Below are positions 7,609 through 16,463 of a DNA stretch of 49,619 nucleotides, piece by piece. A program made the position numbers and the translations under genes. The notes beneath the pieces are model-generated. The model was not told the DNA's origin and ran no database searches. It saw nothing but the letters and a program-made list of their open reading frames with translations. Position 1 is the stretch's first letter. Each line of letters starts with the position of its first letter. The DNA comes from Corallococcus exercitus (GTDB lineage Bacteria > Myxococcota > Myxococcia > Myxococcales > Myxococcaceae), in the NCBI RefSeq assembly GCF_003611585.1, contig NZ_RAVW01000015.1:1-49619 (forward strand), in the 5' to 3' direction.

Positions 7609-8016
7609 TCAGCGCTCGAGGTCCGGCAGGACGCGGTCCGGGTGGCCGTAGCGGTAGACGTCGGACACCGGGTTGGTGCCCGCGTCGCTGCGGGGGCCGT
7701 CGCCGTCCGGCATGTCGTCGAGCGACGACCCCGGCGCGCGCTCGCGCGGGTCATACGGGTGCAGGCCGCTGGCGTCGTGGAGGCTGAGGTCGCGGTCGTC
7801 GACGTCGTCCTCGTCCTCCTCGGTGCGCAGGTGCACGCCCTTCTCATCGGCCTCGGTCCTCTCGCGGCGGCGCTTGCGCTCGTCTTCCTCTTCGGCGGAG
7901 CCGGAGCGCTCGGGCTGCTCGTGGAGGGTTTCGCCGCCTTGCCGCGGATGGATGGGACGCCCGTAGAAGTCCTCGGCGGGCTGGGGGGCTGCGGGACGCT
8001 TGTCGTTGTCGGCCAT
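7609..8016 (-). CDS. Small, highly charged acidic protein of unknown function
   Basis: 135 residues from an ATG preceded by GGAGGG. The sequence has no hydrophobic core: it is dominated by Asp, Glu, Arg and Pro, with runs such as AEEEDERKRRRERTEADE and TEEDEDDVDDRD. It looks disordered, cytosolic, and similar in composition to the N-terminus of the CBS protein at 2143. Codon choice (G/C at third positions) agrees with a real gene. No family recognised. Confidence 0.6.
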   Translation of the reverse strand: MADNDKRPAAPQPAEDFYGRPIHPRQGGETLHEQPERSGSAEEEDERKRRRERTEADEKGVHLRTEEDEDDVDDRDLSLHDASGLHPYDPRERAPGSSLDDMPDGDGPRSDAGTNPVSDVYRYGHPDRVLPDLER

Positions 8017-8086
8017 GAAGAGTTCCCTCCGTCGGAGGAGGTTCTTCATCCACCCCCGCGTCCGGCAACCTGCTCCCGGAGCACCC

Positions 8087-8133
8087 GCACGGGCCTGGAG
8101 GGCAGGCTGCCAGGCATCAAGGCCCTCCCGTGC
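8087..8133 (-). terminator. Possible hairpin after the first RCC1 gene
   Basis: GCACGGG pairs with CCCGTGC, and a nested GCCTGG pairs with CCAGGC. It lies just downstream of the stop of the minus-strand RCC1 gene. No T-run follows, so it is only a candidate. Confidence 0.35.
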
Positions 8134-8139
8134 GCGGTG

Positions 8140-10470
8140 TCAGGGCGACACGAGGAGGATGCCCCCGGCGAGCGCGGGTGCCTCGTCATCGCCAAGGGTG
8201 CGCACGTGGCCTTGGCCAAGCTGCCCGGAGGTGTTGAAGCCCCAGCACAGCGCGCGGCCAGAGGAGAGCACGGCGCACGTGTGCTGGCCGCCCGCGGTGA
8301 TGGACGTGGCGGGGGCGCCGCCCACGTCGATGAAGGCGGTGCTGGGCGCGGACAGGGAGCGCGTGTTGGCGTAGCCCAGCCGTCCCCGGGCGCCGTTGCC
8401 CCAGCACTGGAGCTGGCCGGATTCGAGCAGGGCGCAGGTGTGCTGGGCCCCGGCGGCGACCTGGACGGCGCGAAGGCCTGAGCCGAGCACCACGGCGGTG
8501 AGGGGCGTGGCGTAGTCCGGGTTGCCGTTGCCCACTTGGCCGTAGGCATTGGCGCCCCAGCAGCGCAGGGCGCCGGTGTCCAGCAGGGCGCAGGTGTGCT
8601 GCGCGCCCAGGGCGAGCTGCACGGCGGTGCCGCCCACGTCCACGTCCCCCGCGGACGACGGCAACTCGGTGTCACCGACATCGTCGCCACGGTTGTAACC
8701 CAGTTGTCCGTAGGTGTTGTCGCCCCAGCAGCGCGGGCGGCCGGAGAAGAGGAGGGCGCAGGTGTGGTCGCCGCCCGCGACCAGGTCCTGCACGGGGGCG
8801 CCGACGGGGACGTCGGTGGAGGGCGGTGGTTCGTCGTCGCCCAGCGTGTCGGTGTGGCCCAGGCCGAGCTGGCCGTGGGCGTTGTCGCCCCAGCAGCGCA
8901 CGTGGCCGGAGGTGAGCAGGGCGCAGGTGTGGCGGTCGCCCGCGGTGATGCGAAGGGCGCGGGCGCCGCCCAGGTCGACGGTGCCCACGCTGGCGATGGG
9001 CTCGTCGTCGCCGATGGCGCGCGTGTGGCCCAGGCCGAGCTGACCGGAGGCATTGGCGCCCCAGCAGCGCACGCGGCCAGTGGAGAGCAGGGCGCAGGTA
9101 TGGCCCAGGCCGGTGGCGAGCTGCACGGCCTTCTCGCCCGGAGCGAGGGGCACGGGGCCTTTGGACGCGGGGGTCTCGTCATCGCCGACGTTGGCGGTGC
9201 CGGTGTAGCCGAGCCGGCCCTGGGCTCCGCTGCCGAAGCAGCGCACGGAGCCGTCGTTGAGCAGGGCGCAGGTGTGACTGTCTCCGGCGCGGAGCTGGGC
9301 GACGTCGGTGGGGCCACCGGTCTGGACGGGTGCGTCGGGGAACTGCTGCGCGCCCAGGCGGTAGGTGGCGGTGGTGCGGGCTCCGGCTGCGTCAGTGACC
9401 TGGAGGGAGAGCCGGCCCTGGAGCGAGGGGGCGTAGTGCTGGAGGACGGTGGGGTTGGTCTGCGTGGTGAAGTCCGGAGCCGGCGTCACGGGCGCGTCCG
9501 GGCTGAAGCTCCATGCGTAGTCGAGCGTGCGTGCGGGCTGATCATCCGACACGGTGGCGGACCACGCGACGTCGGAGGTGCCCGCGAGGCGGGACGCGGA
9601 CAGCCCCTGGATGACGGGCGCGAAGAGGATGCGCACGGTGGTGCCCAGCGAGTCCGTGGACCGGTCCGCCGGAAGGACGCGCGTTACGAACGTGGTGCTG
9701 ACCGAGTGCCCCGCCGGGTTCGTGACGGTGAGCGAGTGCGTGTAGTCGGTGGGGCTGGGGATGCCGAAGGGCGGCAGGTAGCGGGCGACGAAGGCGCCGG
9801 AGGTGCCGGTGAGCGTGAACGTGCCGCTGGAGGGGACGAAGGAGCCGCCGTTGTTCGCGGCGGTGAGCGTGAACGTGAGGGCCTCGCCGGAGGAGGCCTC
9901 GACGAAGAAGGTGACGGTGGCGGGCTGGCCGAAGACGAGCTCTCCGGGAAGCTGGATGCGGGGGATGCGCGGCAGCGTGATGGGCGCGCCCTCGTTGGAG
10001 GGAGCGAGCGTGATGGCTACGGCCTCCCGGTCCGCGATGAGTGTCTGCGTGGTGCTGCCCTGGAAGAGGAGGACGTCGCCGCCGCTGTAGGCCCGCGCGA
10101 TGAACGTGAGTGAACGGTGGCGCGGCAGGGACGGCATCGTGCCGGACCATCCGGAGGGGGAGGGCACGAGGTCGAAGTTCGTGAACATCGCGCTGTGGCT
10201 GACCGCGTCCTCCACGTCGACACGGATCCGCGCTACGTCCGCGAAGGAGGAGCCCGCCAGCGCGCGCCGTGCCTGGGATTCAGCGCCGGCGGTGTCCGCG
10301 GACACCGTGAACGAAACGGAGGACGTGGGCTCCGGGGCCGGTGTGCTCCCGCTGTCACCTGGCGCGGTGCACGCGGATAGGAGGCATAGGAGCAGGGCGA
10401 AGCAAGACACCGCCACGCGACGACGTTCGTGGTGTGCCGGCAGGGACGAGCGGGTGTCTGGCTGGATCAT
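8140..10470 (-). CDS. RCC1-repeat lipoprotein, copy 1
   Basis: About 776 residues. The N-terminus has Arg-rich residues, a hydrophobic segment and the lipobox LLSAC, so it is a secreted lipoprotein. Residues ~30-390 are Ig-like/cadherin-like beta domains (patterns such as VSFTVSADT, PATVTFFVEASSGEALTFT, HSLTVTNPAGHSVSTTF). The C-terminal half has seven RCC1-type repeats, each with an HTCALL...RCWG core, which can close a seven-bladed propeller. Each repeat carries one paired Cys-Cys, suggesting one disulfide per blade. GTG at 10476 is an alternative start. It is a paralog of the gene upstream on the same strand. Confidence 0.88.
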   Translation of the reverse strand: MIQPDTRSSLPAHHERRRVAVSCFALLLCLLSACTAPGDSGSTPAPEPTSSVSFTVSADTAGAESQARRALAGSSFADVARIRVDVEDAVSHSAMFTNFDLVPSPSGWSGTMPSLPRHRSLTFIARAYSGGDVLLFQGSTTQTLIADREAVAITLAPSNEGAPITLPRIPRIQLPGELVFGQPATVTFFVEASSGEALTFTLTAANNGGSFVPSSGTFTLTGTSGAFVARYLPPFGIPSPTDYTHSLTVTNPAGHSVSTTFVTRVLPADRSTDSLGTTVRILFAPVIQGLSASRLAGTSDVAWSATVSDDQPARTLDYAWSFSPDAPVTPAPDFTTQTNPTVLQHYAPSLQGRLSLQVTDAAGARTTATYRLGAQQFPDAPVQTGGPTDVAQLRAGDSHTCALLNDGSVRCFGSGAQGRLGYTGTANVGDDETPASKGPVPLAPGEKAVQLATGLGHTCALLSTGRVRCWGANASGQLGLGHTRAIGDDEPIASVGTVDLGGARALRITAGDRHTCALLTSGHVRCWGDNAHGQLGLGHTDTLGDDEPPPSTDVPVGAPVQDLVAGGDHTCALLFSGRPRCWGDNTYGQLGYNRGDDVGDTELPSSAGDVDVGGTAVQLALGAQHTCALLDTGALRCWGANAYGQVGNGNPDYATPLTAVVLGSGLRAVQVAAGAQHTCALLESGQLQCWGNGARGRLGYANTRSLSAPSTAFIDVGGAPATSITAGGQHTCAVLSSGRALCWGFNTSGQLGQGHVRTLGDDEAPALAGGILLVSP

Positions 10471-10591
10471 GGACACGTCAGAGCGCGTGATGAAGCCTGG
10501 CGGTGATTCGGCGGCGCTAGCGGGACGTCGGTGGGGGGTGTCGTCACGCTGCGGGTGTCGTCATGGCCAGGCTGGCCAGTGCGAAGAAGGA

Positions 10592-10620
10592 GCGGGCGCC
10601 CCGGTGGAGCGGGCGCCCGC
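10592..10620 (-). terminator. Candidate terminator after RCC1 copy 2
   Basis: GCGGGCGCC pairs perfectly with GGCGCCCGC with an 11-base loop, 14 bases past the stop of the second RCC1 gene. A clear T-run is absent on the minus strand. Confidence 0.45.
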
Positions 10621-10633
10621 GGAGGTCCAGCGA

Positions 10634-13000
10634 TTACGGCGTCGGGGGCAGGAGCTGGATGTCCGCCGTGGGCGTCACGATGTTGCTCGTGTTGCCGTAG
10701 CCCAGCTGGCCGCGCGAGTTGTTGCCCCAGCAGCGCGCCTTGCCCGTGGAGAGCAGCGCGCAGGTGTGCGAGCCGACCGAGGCGTTGACCTGGTAGGCCG
10801 TCGAACCGTCCAGGTCCACCACGGGGCCGGGGGTGGCGCGCGGCGCGGTCCCCGTGGCGCCGAGCTGGCCCACGTTGCTGGCGCCCCAGCAGCGGATGCT
10901 GCCCGTGGAGAGCAGCGCGCAGGCGTGCTCACTGCCCACGGACACCTGGATCGCGGTGACGCCGTCCAGGTTGACCGACGACGCGCTGGCGAGGCGCTTG
11001 TAGTAGCAGTACGTGGCGCCGCCGTACTCGTTGCAGAAGTTGATGGCCTCCCCCCCCGTGCCAGAGCCGAGCTGCCCGTTGAAGTTACTGCCCCAGCAGA
11101 CAACGGAGCCGGTCTTCAGCAGCGCGCAGGTGGAGTACCGGCCGGCGCTGACCTGTGCCACGGGGCCGGTGGGCTCGAACGCGGTCTGGCTGCTCGGGGA
11201 GTTGGTCGTGCCCACGTCGTTGGTGTGCGCGTAGCCAAGCTGACCGAACTGGTTGCGGCCCCAGCACAGCAGCTTCCCGGTGGTGAGCAGCGCGCAGGTG
11301 TGCGCGGAGCCCGCGGCGATGTCCGTGGCCTTGGCGCCGCCCATGTCCACCTCACCCGCCTGCCAGGGCTGCTCGTTGTCACCGACGTTGTCCGGGCGCT
11401 TGAGGCCCAGCTGGCCGTACTGGTTGAGGCCCCAGCAGCGCACGCCGCCCGTGTCCATCACCGCGCAGGTGTGGTTGTCGCCCGCGGCGATGCGGATGGC
11501 GGGACCGCCCAGGTTCACGTAGCCGTAGCTGGCCACGGGCTCGCCGTCGCCCACCGGGTTGGTGCTGTTGTAGCCCAGCTGGCCGTAGTTGTTCTGACCC
11601 CAGCAGCGCACCAGGCCCGAGTCCAGCAGGGCGCAGGAGTGGTTGGCGCCCGTGGCCAGCTTGGTGGCCTTGCCCAGCAGCTTCACCGCGCCCGCCGTGT
11701 ACGGCAGCCGGGTCGGGGCGTCGCCCACCGGGTTGGTGCTCTCGTAGCCCAGCTGTCCGAACTGGCCATAACCCCAGCAGCGCACGGTGCCGTCATTGAG
11801 CATCGCGCAGGTGTGCTCGTTGCCGCCGCGGAGGGTGTTGATGCCGTCGATGGGCCCCTGGGCGACGGGCTCGTCCGGGAACTGGTTCGGGGTGAGCTGG
11901 TAGGTGAGGGTGGTGGTGCCGTTGTTGGTGTCGGTGACGGAGAGCTTCAGCACGCCCTGCAGGCTGGTGGCGTAGTTCTGAAGGGTGGTGGGGTTGGTCT
12001 GGGTGGTGAACGCCGGAGCGGGCGTGGGCGTGGTGCCGGCGGACGGGGTGAAGGTCCAGGCGTAGGTGAGGGCTTCCTCGGGCGTGTCGTCCGCGACGGC
12101 GGCGGTGAACTTCACGTCGGTGCCGGTGCGCTGGCCGTTGAGGCCGTTGATGACGGGGTTGAAGAGGACGGCGACGGAGGTGTCGATGACGCCGCTGGTG
12201 GTCTCCGGAGGCATCACCTTGGTGGTGAAGGTGGTGCTGATGGAGTGTCCGGCGCTGTTGGTCACCGTGACGGTGTGGCTGAAGACGGTCTCGGCGGAGA
12301 CGGTGGGCGGGGTGTACTGGGAGACGAAGGCGCCCGCGGTGTTCAGCAGGGTGATGCTGCCACTGGTCGGCGCGAAGGCGCCGCTGCCGGTGGCCGAGGA
12401 GGTAATGGAGTAGGTGAGCGCTTCGCCGTTGTTGGCCTCGACGAAGAAGGTGACGTTGCCCGACTGTGAGGAGGCGAACGCGCTGGGAATGCTGATCCTC
12501 TTGATTCGGGGCAGGGTGATTTGAGCGCCGTTGGTGGACGGAGCCAGGGGGATGGTGACGGTCTGGTTGTCTGTGACGAGGGTGGCGTTGAGGGAGCCGG
12601 AGAAGAGCAGGGTCCCGGCGGCGTTGTAGGCGCGGGCCTCGAAGACGAGGGCCTTGGACTTGGGGAGGAAGGGCAGCTTGCCGGTCCAGGCGCCGCCGGA
12701 GGTGTAGAGGTCGAAGTTCTTGAAGAGGGGGATGTTGCCGGCGGCCTCGGAGACGTCGATGCGGATGCCGGCGACGTCCTGGTACTTGAAGGCGAGGGCG
12801 GAGACGCGGCCCTTCACGGCCTCGGCGAAGACATCCTGCGCGCCGATGGAGACGGTGACCTGGGACTGGGTCTGCTCCTCCACGGCGGGCGGGGGGGCCT
12901 CCGTGCCAGCGCTACAGGCGACCACCCACGGAGACGACAGCGACAGCAACAGCGCGCCCAACATGCCGCGCGACCGGAACCAACGGGGGGACGTTCTCAT
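10634..13000 (-). CDS. RCC1-repeat lipoprotein, copy 2
   Basis: 788 residues from an ATG with AAGGAGTG seven bases upstream. The signal peptide ends in a lipobox (VVACSAG). The order of parts is the same as in the downstream copy: a domain starting with VTVSIGAQD, two beta domains with FFVEANNGEALTYS and HTVTVTNSAGHSISTTF, a region with TTQTNPTTLQNYATSLQG, then seven RCC1 repeats (HTCAMLNDGTVRCWG through HTCALLSTGKARCWG). Repeat 6 contains an insert with two extra cysteines (FCNEYGGATYCYY). The two genes are an old tandem duplication. Outer-membrane or surface location is likely; ligand unknown. Confidence 0.88.
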   Translation of the reverse strand: MRTSPRWFRSRGMLGALLLSLSSPWVVACSAGTEAPPPAVEEQTQSQVTVSIGAQDVFAEAVKGRVSALAFKYQDVAGIRIDVSEAAGNIPLFKNFDLYTSGGAWTGKLPFLPKSKALVFEARAYNAAGTLLFSGSLNATLVTDNQTVTIPLAPSTNGAQITLPRIKRISIPSAFASSQSGNVTFFVEANNGEALTYSITSSATGSGAFAPTSGSITLLNTAGAFVSQYTPPTVSAETVFSHTVTVTNSAGHSISTTFTTKVMPPETTSGVIDTSVAVLFNPVINGLNGQRTGTDVKFTAAVADDTPEEALTYAWTFTPSAGTTPTPAPAFTTQTNPTTLQNYATSLQGVLKLSVTDTNNGTTTLTYQLTPNQFPDEPVAQGPIDGINTLRGGNEHTCAMLNDGTVRCWGYGQFGQLGYESTNPVGDAPTRLPYTAGAVKLLGKATKLATGANHSCALLDSGLVRCWGQNNYGQLGYNSTNPVGDGEPVASYGYVNLGGPAIRIAAGDNHTCAVMDTGGVRCWGLNQYGQLGLKRPDNVGDNEQPWQAGEVDMGGAKATDIAAGSAHTCALLTTGKLLCWGRNQFGQLGYAHTNDVGTTNSPSSQTAFEPTGPVAQVSAGRYSTCALLKTGSVVCWGSNFNGQLGSGTGGEAINFCNEYGGATYCYYKRLASASSVNLDGVTAIQVSVGSEHACALLSTGSIRCWGASNVGQLGATGTAPRATPGPVVDLDGSTAYQVNASVGSHTCALLSTGKARCWGNNSRGQLGYGNTSNIVTPTADIQLLPPTP

Positions 13001-13261
13001 TCGACACTCCTTGGGGAGACAGACAGGAAAAGGCCAATGACTCACAGCGGGCACACGCCGGCCTCACGTGCCCGGGCCGGAGCCCGGAGACACGTTTCCC
13101 GTGCCGCGCTCGGAGCGAGCACGGTCGGGGGACGTCACGGATGACAGAGGGAAAGGACAGGCTTACGCCGACCCGGGGGGACCTCCCGGCCCTCGGCGTA
13201 TGTCTGGGCTACAGCTGGAAACGCAAATGACAGTGCCAGCGGGTTGAAATGCTGTCACGCC

Positions 13262-13290
13262 TTTTATTGGCTTCTGTGAAAGCGTGTCAA
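13262..13290 (-). promoter_or_regulatory. Sigma-70-like promoter for RCC1 copy 2
   Basis: On the minus strand TTGACA (13290-13285) is followed after 17 bases by ATAAAA (13267-13262). The -35 box is consensus and the spacing optimal; the -10 box is a partial match. It implies a leader of about 250 bases before the ATG at 13000. Confidence 0.5.
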
Positions 13291-13472
13291 TGTCTGGGTT
13301 TGCGCTGACTGGCGGGTGGAATGCGTGTCAGTCGCGGCGGACCCGCGCGGTGACAGGAATTGTCATCCCTCTCGGCGCTCGACCCGGCGGAAGTGGACCG
13401 CGGGGTGACGCACCGGGTTGATGAGTGAGAGGAAACAAGCAAGTCACGGAAGCTTTGTTAAACACCCCAATG

Positions 13473-13499
13473 CTCCCTGGCCCGCACGGCCTCCGGGAG
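13473..13499 (-). terminator. Candidate terminator after the kinase-like gene
   Basis: In minus-strand RNA, CTCCC pairs with GGGAG and an inner GGCC pairs with GGCC, followed by CATTGGGGTGTTTAAC. It lies about 90 bases past the stop of the gene at 13586. Confidence 0.35.
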
Positions 13500-13585
13500 T
13501 GACAGCCATTGACCGGTCGTGGCACCCCGTTGGTCCCGGAAGACTCGGGTGGCGGGGATCCCAGGGTGCCGGTGCCGGCGCGGTT

Positions 13586-14902
13586 TCACACGGGCTGGTG
13601 GCCGTCGTCGTCGTCCTCGAAGTCGTCTCCCGGTGCCTCTTCATCCGGCCCGGACAGCTCGTCCAGGTTCTCGACCAGGTCCAGGTCCTGGAGGGGCAGG
13701 GGCTCGTCGTTCAGGTCCGGCGTCACGTCGTCGCCCCCGAGGAACGGCGGCGGGCGCTCCGAGGAGCCCTCGGACGCCATCGCGGCCTCCTCGGCGGTCA
13801 GCTCCGCCGGGTGCAGCCCACCCTCCAGCAGCTCCGCCTGGTTGCGCCGGCCGGTGGCCTCCCTCGCCGCCGCCTCCACCTCCTCCGCCGCGGCCTGCCG
13901 TCCGTACGCGGGCGCGTGGTCGCGCAGCCACTCCCGCAGCGCCGCCGCCAGCTCCGCCGCCGTGCCGAAGCGGTCCGCCGGGGACTGCCGCAGCGCCCGG
14001 ACCAGCACCGCGCGCAGCCCCTCCGGCACATCGCGCGCCAGGTGCTCCACCTCCCGGGGCCCCACCAGCGCCATGCGCGCCGCCACCTCCGTCAGGGGCA
14101 TCCACGTGGGCCCCTGCGCCTGCACCAGCGGCAGGTCCGGAGGCGGCGGGAGCGCCACGTCCCCCTCCTGCGCCAGCGGGTGCGTCCCCGTCAGCACCTC
14201 CAGCAGCACCAGCCCCAGCGAGAACAGGTCGCTCCTCGCGTCCACGGGCTCGCGCCGCAAGGCCTCCGGCGAGGCGTACGCCACGTCCCCCTTCACCAGC
14301 GGGCGGCTGGTGATCTCCCGGCCCGGCAGCGTGGAGAAGGCGGCGGTGAAGTTGGTGAGCTTCACCTCGCCATGCACGCCCAGGCGCAGGTTCCGGGGGC
14401 TCACGTCCCGGTGCACGATGCCCAGCGGCCGGTTCCACTCGTCCCGCAGCGTGTGCGCGTGGTGCAGCGCCTCCGCCACCTCGGAGACGACCCACGCGCC
14501 GAAGGCCGGTGACATGGGCTTGCGCCGCATGGCCACCAGGTTGAGCACCGTGTCCAGCGACCGGCCCTCCACGTACTCCATCACCACGTGCGGGACGCCC
14601 CGGTACGCCTTCAGGTGGTAGACCTTCGCGATGCCCGGGTGGTTGAGCCGGAACGTCAGCTCCACCTCCTCCACCAGCCTGCGGCGCTCCACGAAGCCGG
14701 ACGGGTTGCGCAGCCGCTTGATGACCACCGGGCCGCCCATCCCGCCCCGGTAGCGCCGCCGCGCCAGCATCAGCAGCTCCCCGGTGGCGCGCACCTCCAG
14801 CTTGCGCACGAACTCGAAGGCCGTGCCTCCCACCGTGAACAGCACACGCGGCCGGCGGGGCACGCCGGGAATCTCCTCCGTCGTCGTATCGGGCGTCTTC
14901 AT
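13586..14902 (-). CDS. Ser/Thr kinase-like protein lacking the DFG aspartate (probable pseudokinase)
   Basis: 438 residues with a Hanks-kinase fold at about 25-330. The VAIK lysine is kept (VVIK, K62), as are a Glu in the following helix, HRDVSPRN (H164-N171) and the APE-like YASPEAL. The DFG motif is TNF (N184 in place of the Mg-binding Asp) and the glycine-rich loop is degenerate (EVRATGELL). It is therefore probably inactive or weakly active. The C-terminus is a long acidic tail (DDFEDDDDG near the end) with no membrane helix, so it is cytosolic. It is followed upstream on the same strand by a complete kinase gene. Confidence 0.82.
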   Translation of the reverse strand: MKTPDTTTEEIPGVPRRPRVLFTVGGTAFEFVRKLEVRATGELLMLARRRYRGGMGGPVVIKRLRNPSGFVERRRLVEEVELTFRLNHPGIAKVYHLKAYRGVPHVVMEYVEGRSLDTVLNLVAMRRKPMSPAFGAWVVSEVAEALHHAHTLRDEWNRPLGIVHRDVSPRNLRLGVHGEVKLTNFTAAFSTLPGREITSRPLVKGDVAYASPEALRREPVDARSDLFSLGLVLLEVLTGTHPLAQEGDVALPPPPDLPLVQAQGPTWMPLTEVAARMALVGPREVEHLARDVPEGLRAVLVRALRQSPADRFGTAAELAAALREWLRDHAPAYGRQAAAEEVEAAAREATGRRNQAELLEGGLHPAELTAEEAAMASEGSSERPPPFLGGDDVTPDLNDEPLPLQDLDLVENLDELSGPDEEAPGDDFEDDDDGHQPV

Positions 14903-15017
14903 GTCCTGCCTTTCAACCTGTCAGGTCGAGCGGGAATCGCTCGACCCCGCAGGTAGCACAAACCCTGTCGCGGGGAAAACCTCCAGGGTTGTGCGAAGAA
15001 CGCAGGACTCGGGGGGT

Positions 15018-16232
15018 TCATTCACCCCGGCGCAATCCCAGACGCCGCAGCCACTGCTCCCACCGCCGCCGCCACGCCCGCCGCCGGGCCAGCCACCAGG
15101 GCATCGGTGGGGGCAGGGGCGCGGCCAGCCCCGCCGACGGTCCGGGCGGCGCCGGCACGGGAGGCGTGGGCGCGCTGGAGTGCGGCGGGGCGCCCGGGAC
15201 GCGCCGCTCGTAGGAGCGGGCCCAGCGGCGCAGCTCGCGGGCCTCCTCGTTGCCGTCGAAGTACTTGTCGGATTCCTCCGTGACGGCCTCGTGGGGCGGC
15301 GGCGCGTTGAACAGCGGCCGGTCCCAGCTGTCCGGGGCGCGCTCCAGCGCGGCGCTCAGGTCGGTGTAGAGGTCCGCGCCCATCTGGTAGCGCTGGCTGG
15401 CGTCCTGGCGCAGCAGCCGCTCGCAGATGTCATTGAGGGCGCGGGGCACGCGCGGGTTGAGCGACCGCGCGGACCTCCCCTTGATGGTCTGGATTCCGCC
15501 CAGCAGCGCCGCGGCCGGCAGGTCCGGGGGATAGGGGAAGTCCCCGGTGAGCACCTGGAAGAGCGTGAGCCCCAGCGAATAGAGGTCGTCCGTGGGCTGG
15601 TAGATGTAGCGGGCCATGCCCTTGGGGTTGTTCAGCCAGTAGCGCAACAGCTCCGGGCTGCGGTAGCTGGGCGTGCCCGGAGGGGGCCGGCCGTCCGTGA
15701 TGGCCGGAGCGCAGGCGTGGTCGCTGGAGCCGAAGTCCACCAGCACCGGCCGCTCGTCCGACGCGCGCACGATGATGTTGCTGCCCTTGATGTCGCGGTG
15801 GCGCACGCCCGCGCGGTGGATGAAGTCCAGGGTCAGCGCCAGCTCCGCGAACAGCCGCGCCACCTGCCGCGCGGACGGCTTCGCGCCCACCGCCCAGTCC
15901 GACAGCGTGGGACCCTCCACGTAGTCCATGACCAGGAACAGGTAGCCCGTGCGCGGGTGCGGCCAGCGGTGGTAGCCGCGCAGCGCCACCACGTTGGGAT
16001 GCGTCATGCGGTGCAGCACGCTCACCTCCTTGAGTGTGCGCGCGTCCACCTGTGAGCCCTCCTCGGAGTCCTGTGGCCCCTGGAGCGCGAACTTCAGCGC
16101 CACATGGAAGCCTCCGGTCTCCGCCAGGAACACGGTGCCGTAGCCGCCGGTGGCCAGGCGCTTCAAGAGTCTGAAGCTGCCCACCACCTCCTGCGGCTGA
16201 AGGAGCAGCGGATGTCCTCCCTCCAGGTTCAT
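15018..16232 (-). CDS. Hanks-type Ser/Thr protein kinase
   Basis: 404 residues. The kinase domain covers about residues 18-290. It has a glycine-rich loop (LATGGYGTVFLAE), a catalytic lysine (HVALKFA), RHRDIKGSN with the catalytic Asp, VDFGSS for DFG, a GTPSYRSPE activation end and a DDLYSLGL helix. All catalytic residues are present. The ~110-residue C-terminus is Pro-rich and then Arg/Trp-rich (WWLARRRAWRRRWEQW), which may contact membranes or lipids although it has no clear transmembrane helix. It lies divergent from the XRE regulator at 16464. Confidence 0.87.
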   Translation of the reverse strand: MNLEGGHPLLLQPQEVVGSFRLLKRLATGGYGTVFLAETGGFHVALKFALQGPQDSEEGSQVDARTLKEVSVLHRMTHPNVVALRGYHRWPHPRTGYLFLVMDYVEGPTLSDWAVGAKPSARQVARLFAELALTLDFIHRAGVRHRDIKGSNIIVRASDERPVLVDFGSSDHACAPAITDGRPPPGTPSYRSPELLRYWLNNPKGMARYIYQPTDDLYSLGLTLFQVLTGDFPYPPDLPAAALLGGIQTIKGRSARSLNPRVPRALNDICERLLRQDASQRYQMGADLYTDLSAALERAPDSWDRPLFNAPPPHEAVTEESDKYFDGNEEARELRRWARSYERRVPGAPPHSSAPTPPVPAPPGPSAGLAAPLPPPMPWWLARRRAWRRRWEQWLRRLGLRRGE

Positions 16233-16341
16233 TGCGGGAAGCCTCCTTCGCCCGAGGGAAGCCGGGCTTCTTCAGGATGTGGGGGGTTCAATCGGAGAGG
16301 GAGAACGTGGCTGGAAGGATGCATGTGGGAAAGGCCTGATT

Positions 16342-16422
16342 GGACCTCTGAGGTCCATAGCATGACGGATGCCCCCTGGGGTAGTGTTGGTGCCGTGTCA
16401 GGTAGGATGCTGGACACCTGAC
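16342..16422. promoter_or_regulatory. Two inverted repeats in the divergent kinase/XRE region
   Basis: GGACCTC-T-GAGGTCC (16342-16356) is a perfect seven-base palindrome with a one-base centre. GTCAGGT (16397-16403) and ACCTGAC (16416-16422) form a second, spaced palindrome that overlaps the likely promoter of the XRE gene. Either could be an operator, for example for the XRE protein itself. No consensus promoter hexamers are evident. Confidence 0.4.
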
Positions 16423-16463
16423 TTCATGGGAGACACGGTCCGGCCAGGAGTGGGGAAGCGGCA

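Larger units (their letters stand above)
13001..13585. other. Gene-free region: leader, promoter and inverted repeats
   Basis: No convincing coding frame. It holds the upstream region of RCC1 copy 2: a TACGCCGA/TCGGCGTA hairpin (13164-13171 with 13193-13200) enclosing a CCGGG/CCCGG inner stem, then the promoter at 13262-13290, then several TGACA/TGTCA pentamers, including a perfect TGACA-GGAAT-TGTCA palindrome at 13351-13365. A terminator-like hairpin at 13473 belongs to the kinase gene on the right. Confidence 0.5.

Noticed and set aside
8140-13000. Regularly spaced repeats that might suggest a CRISPR array
   Set aside because: They are coding repeats of RCC1 blades, about 150 bp apart and variable, with no spacers.
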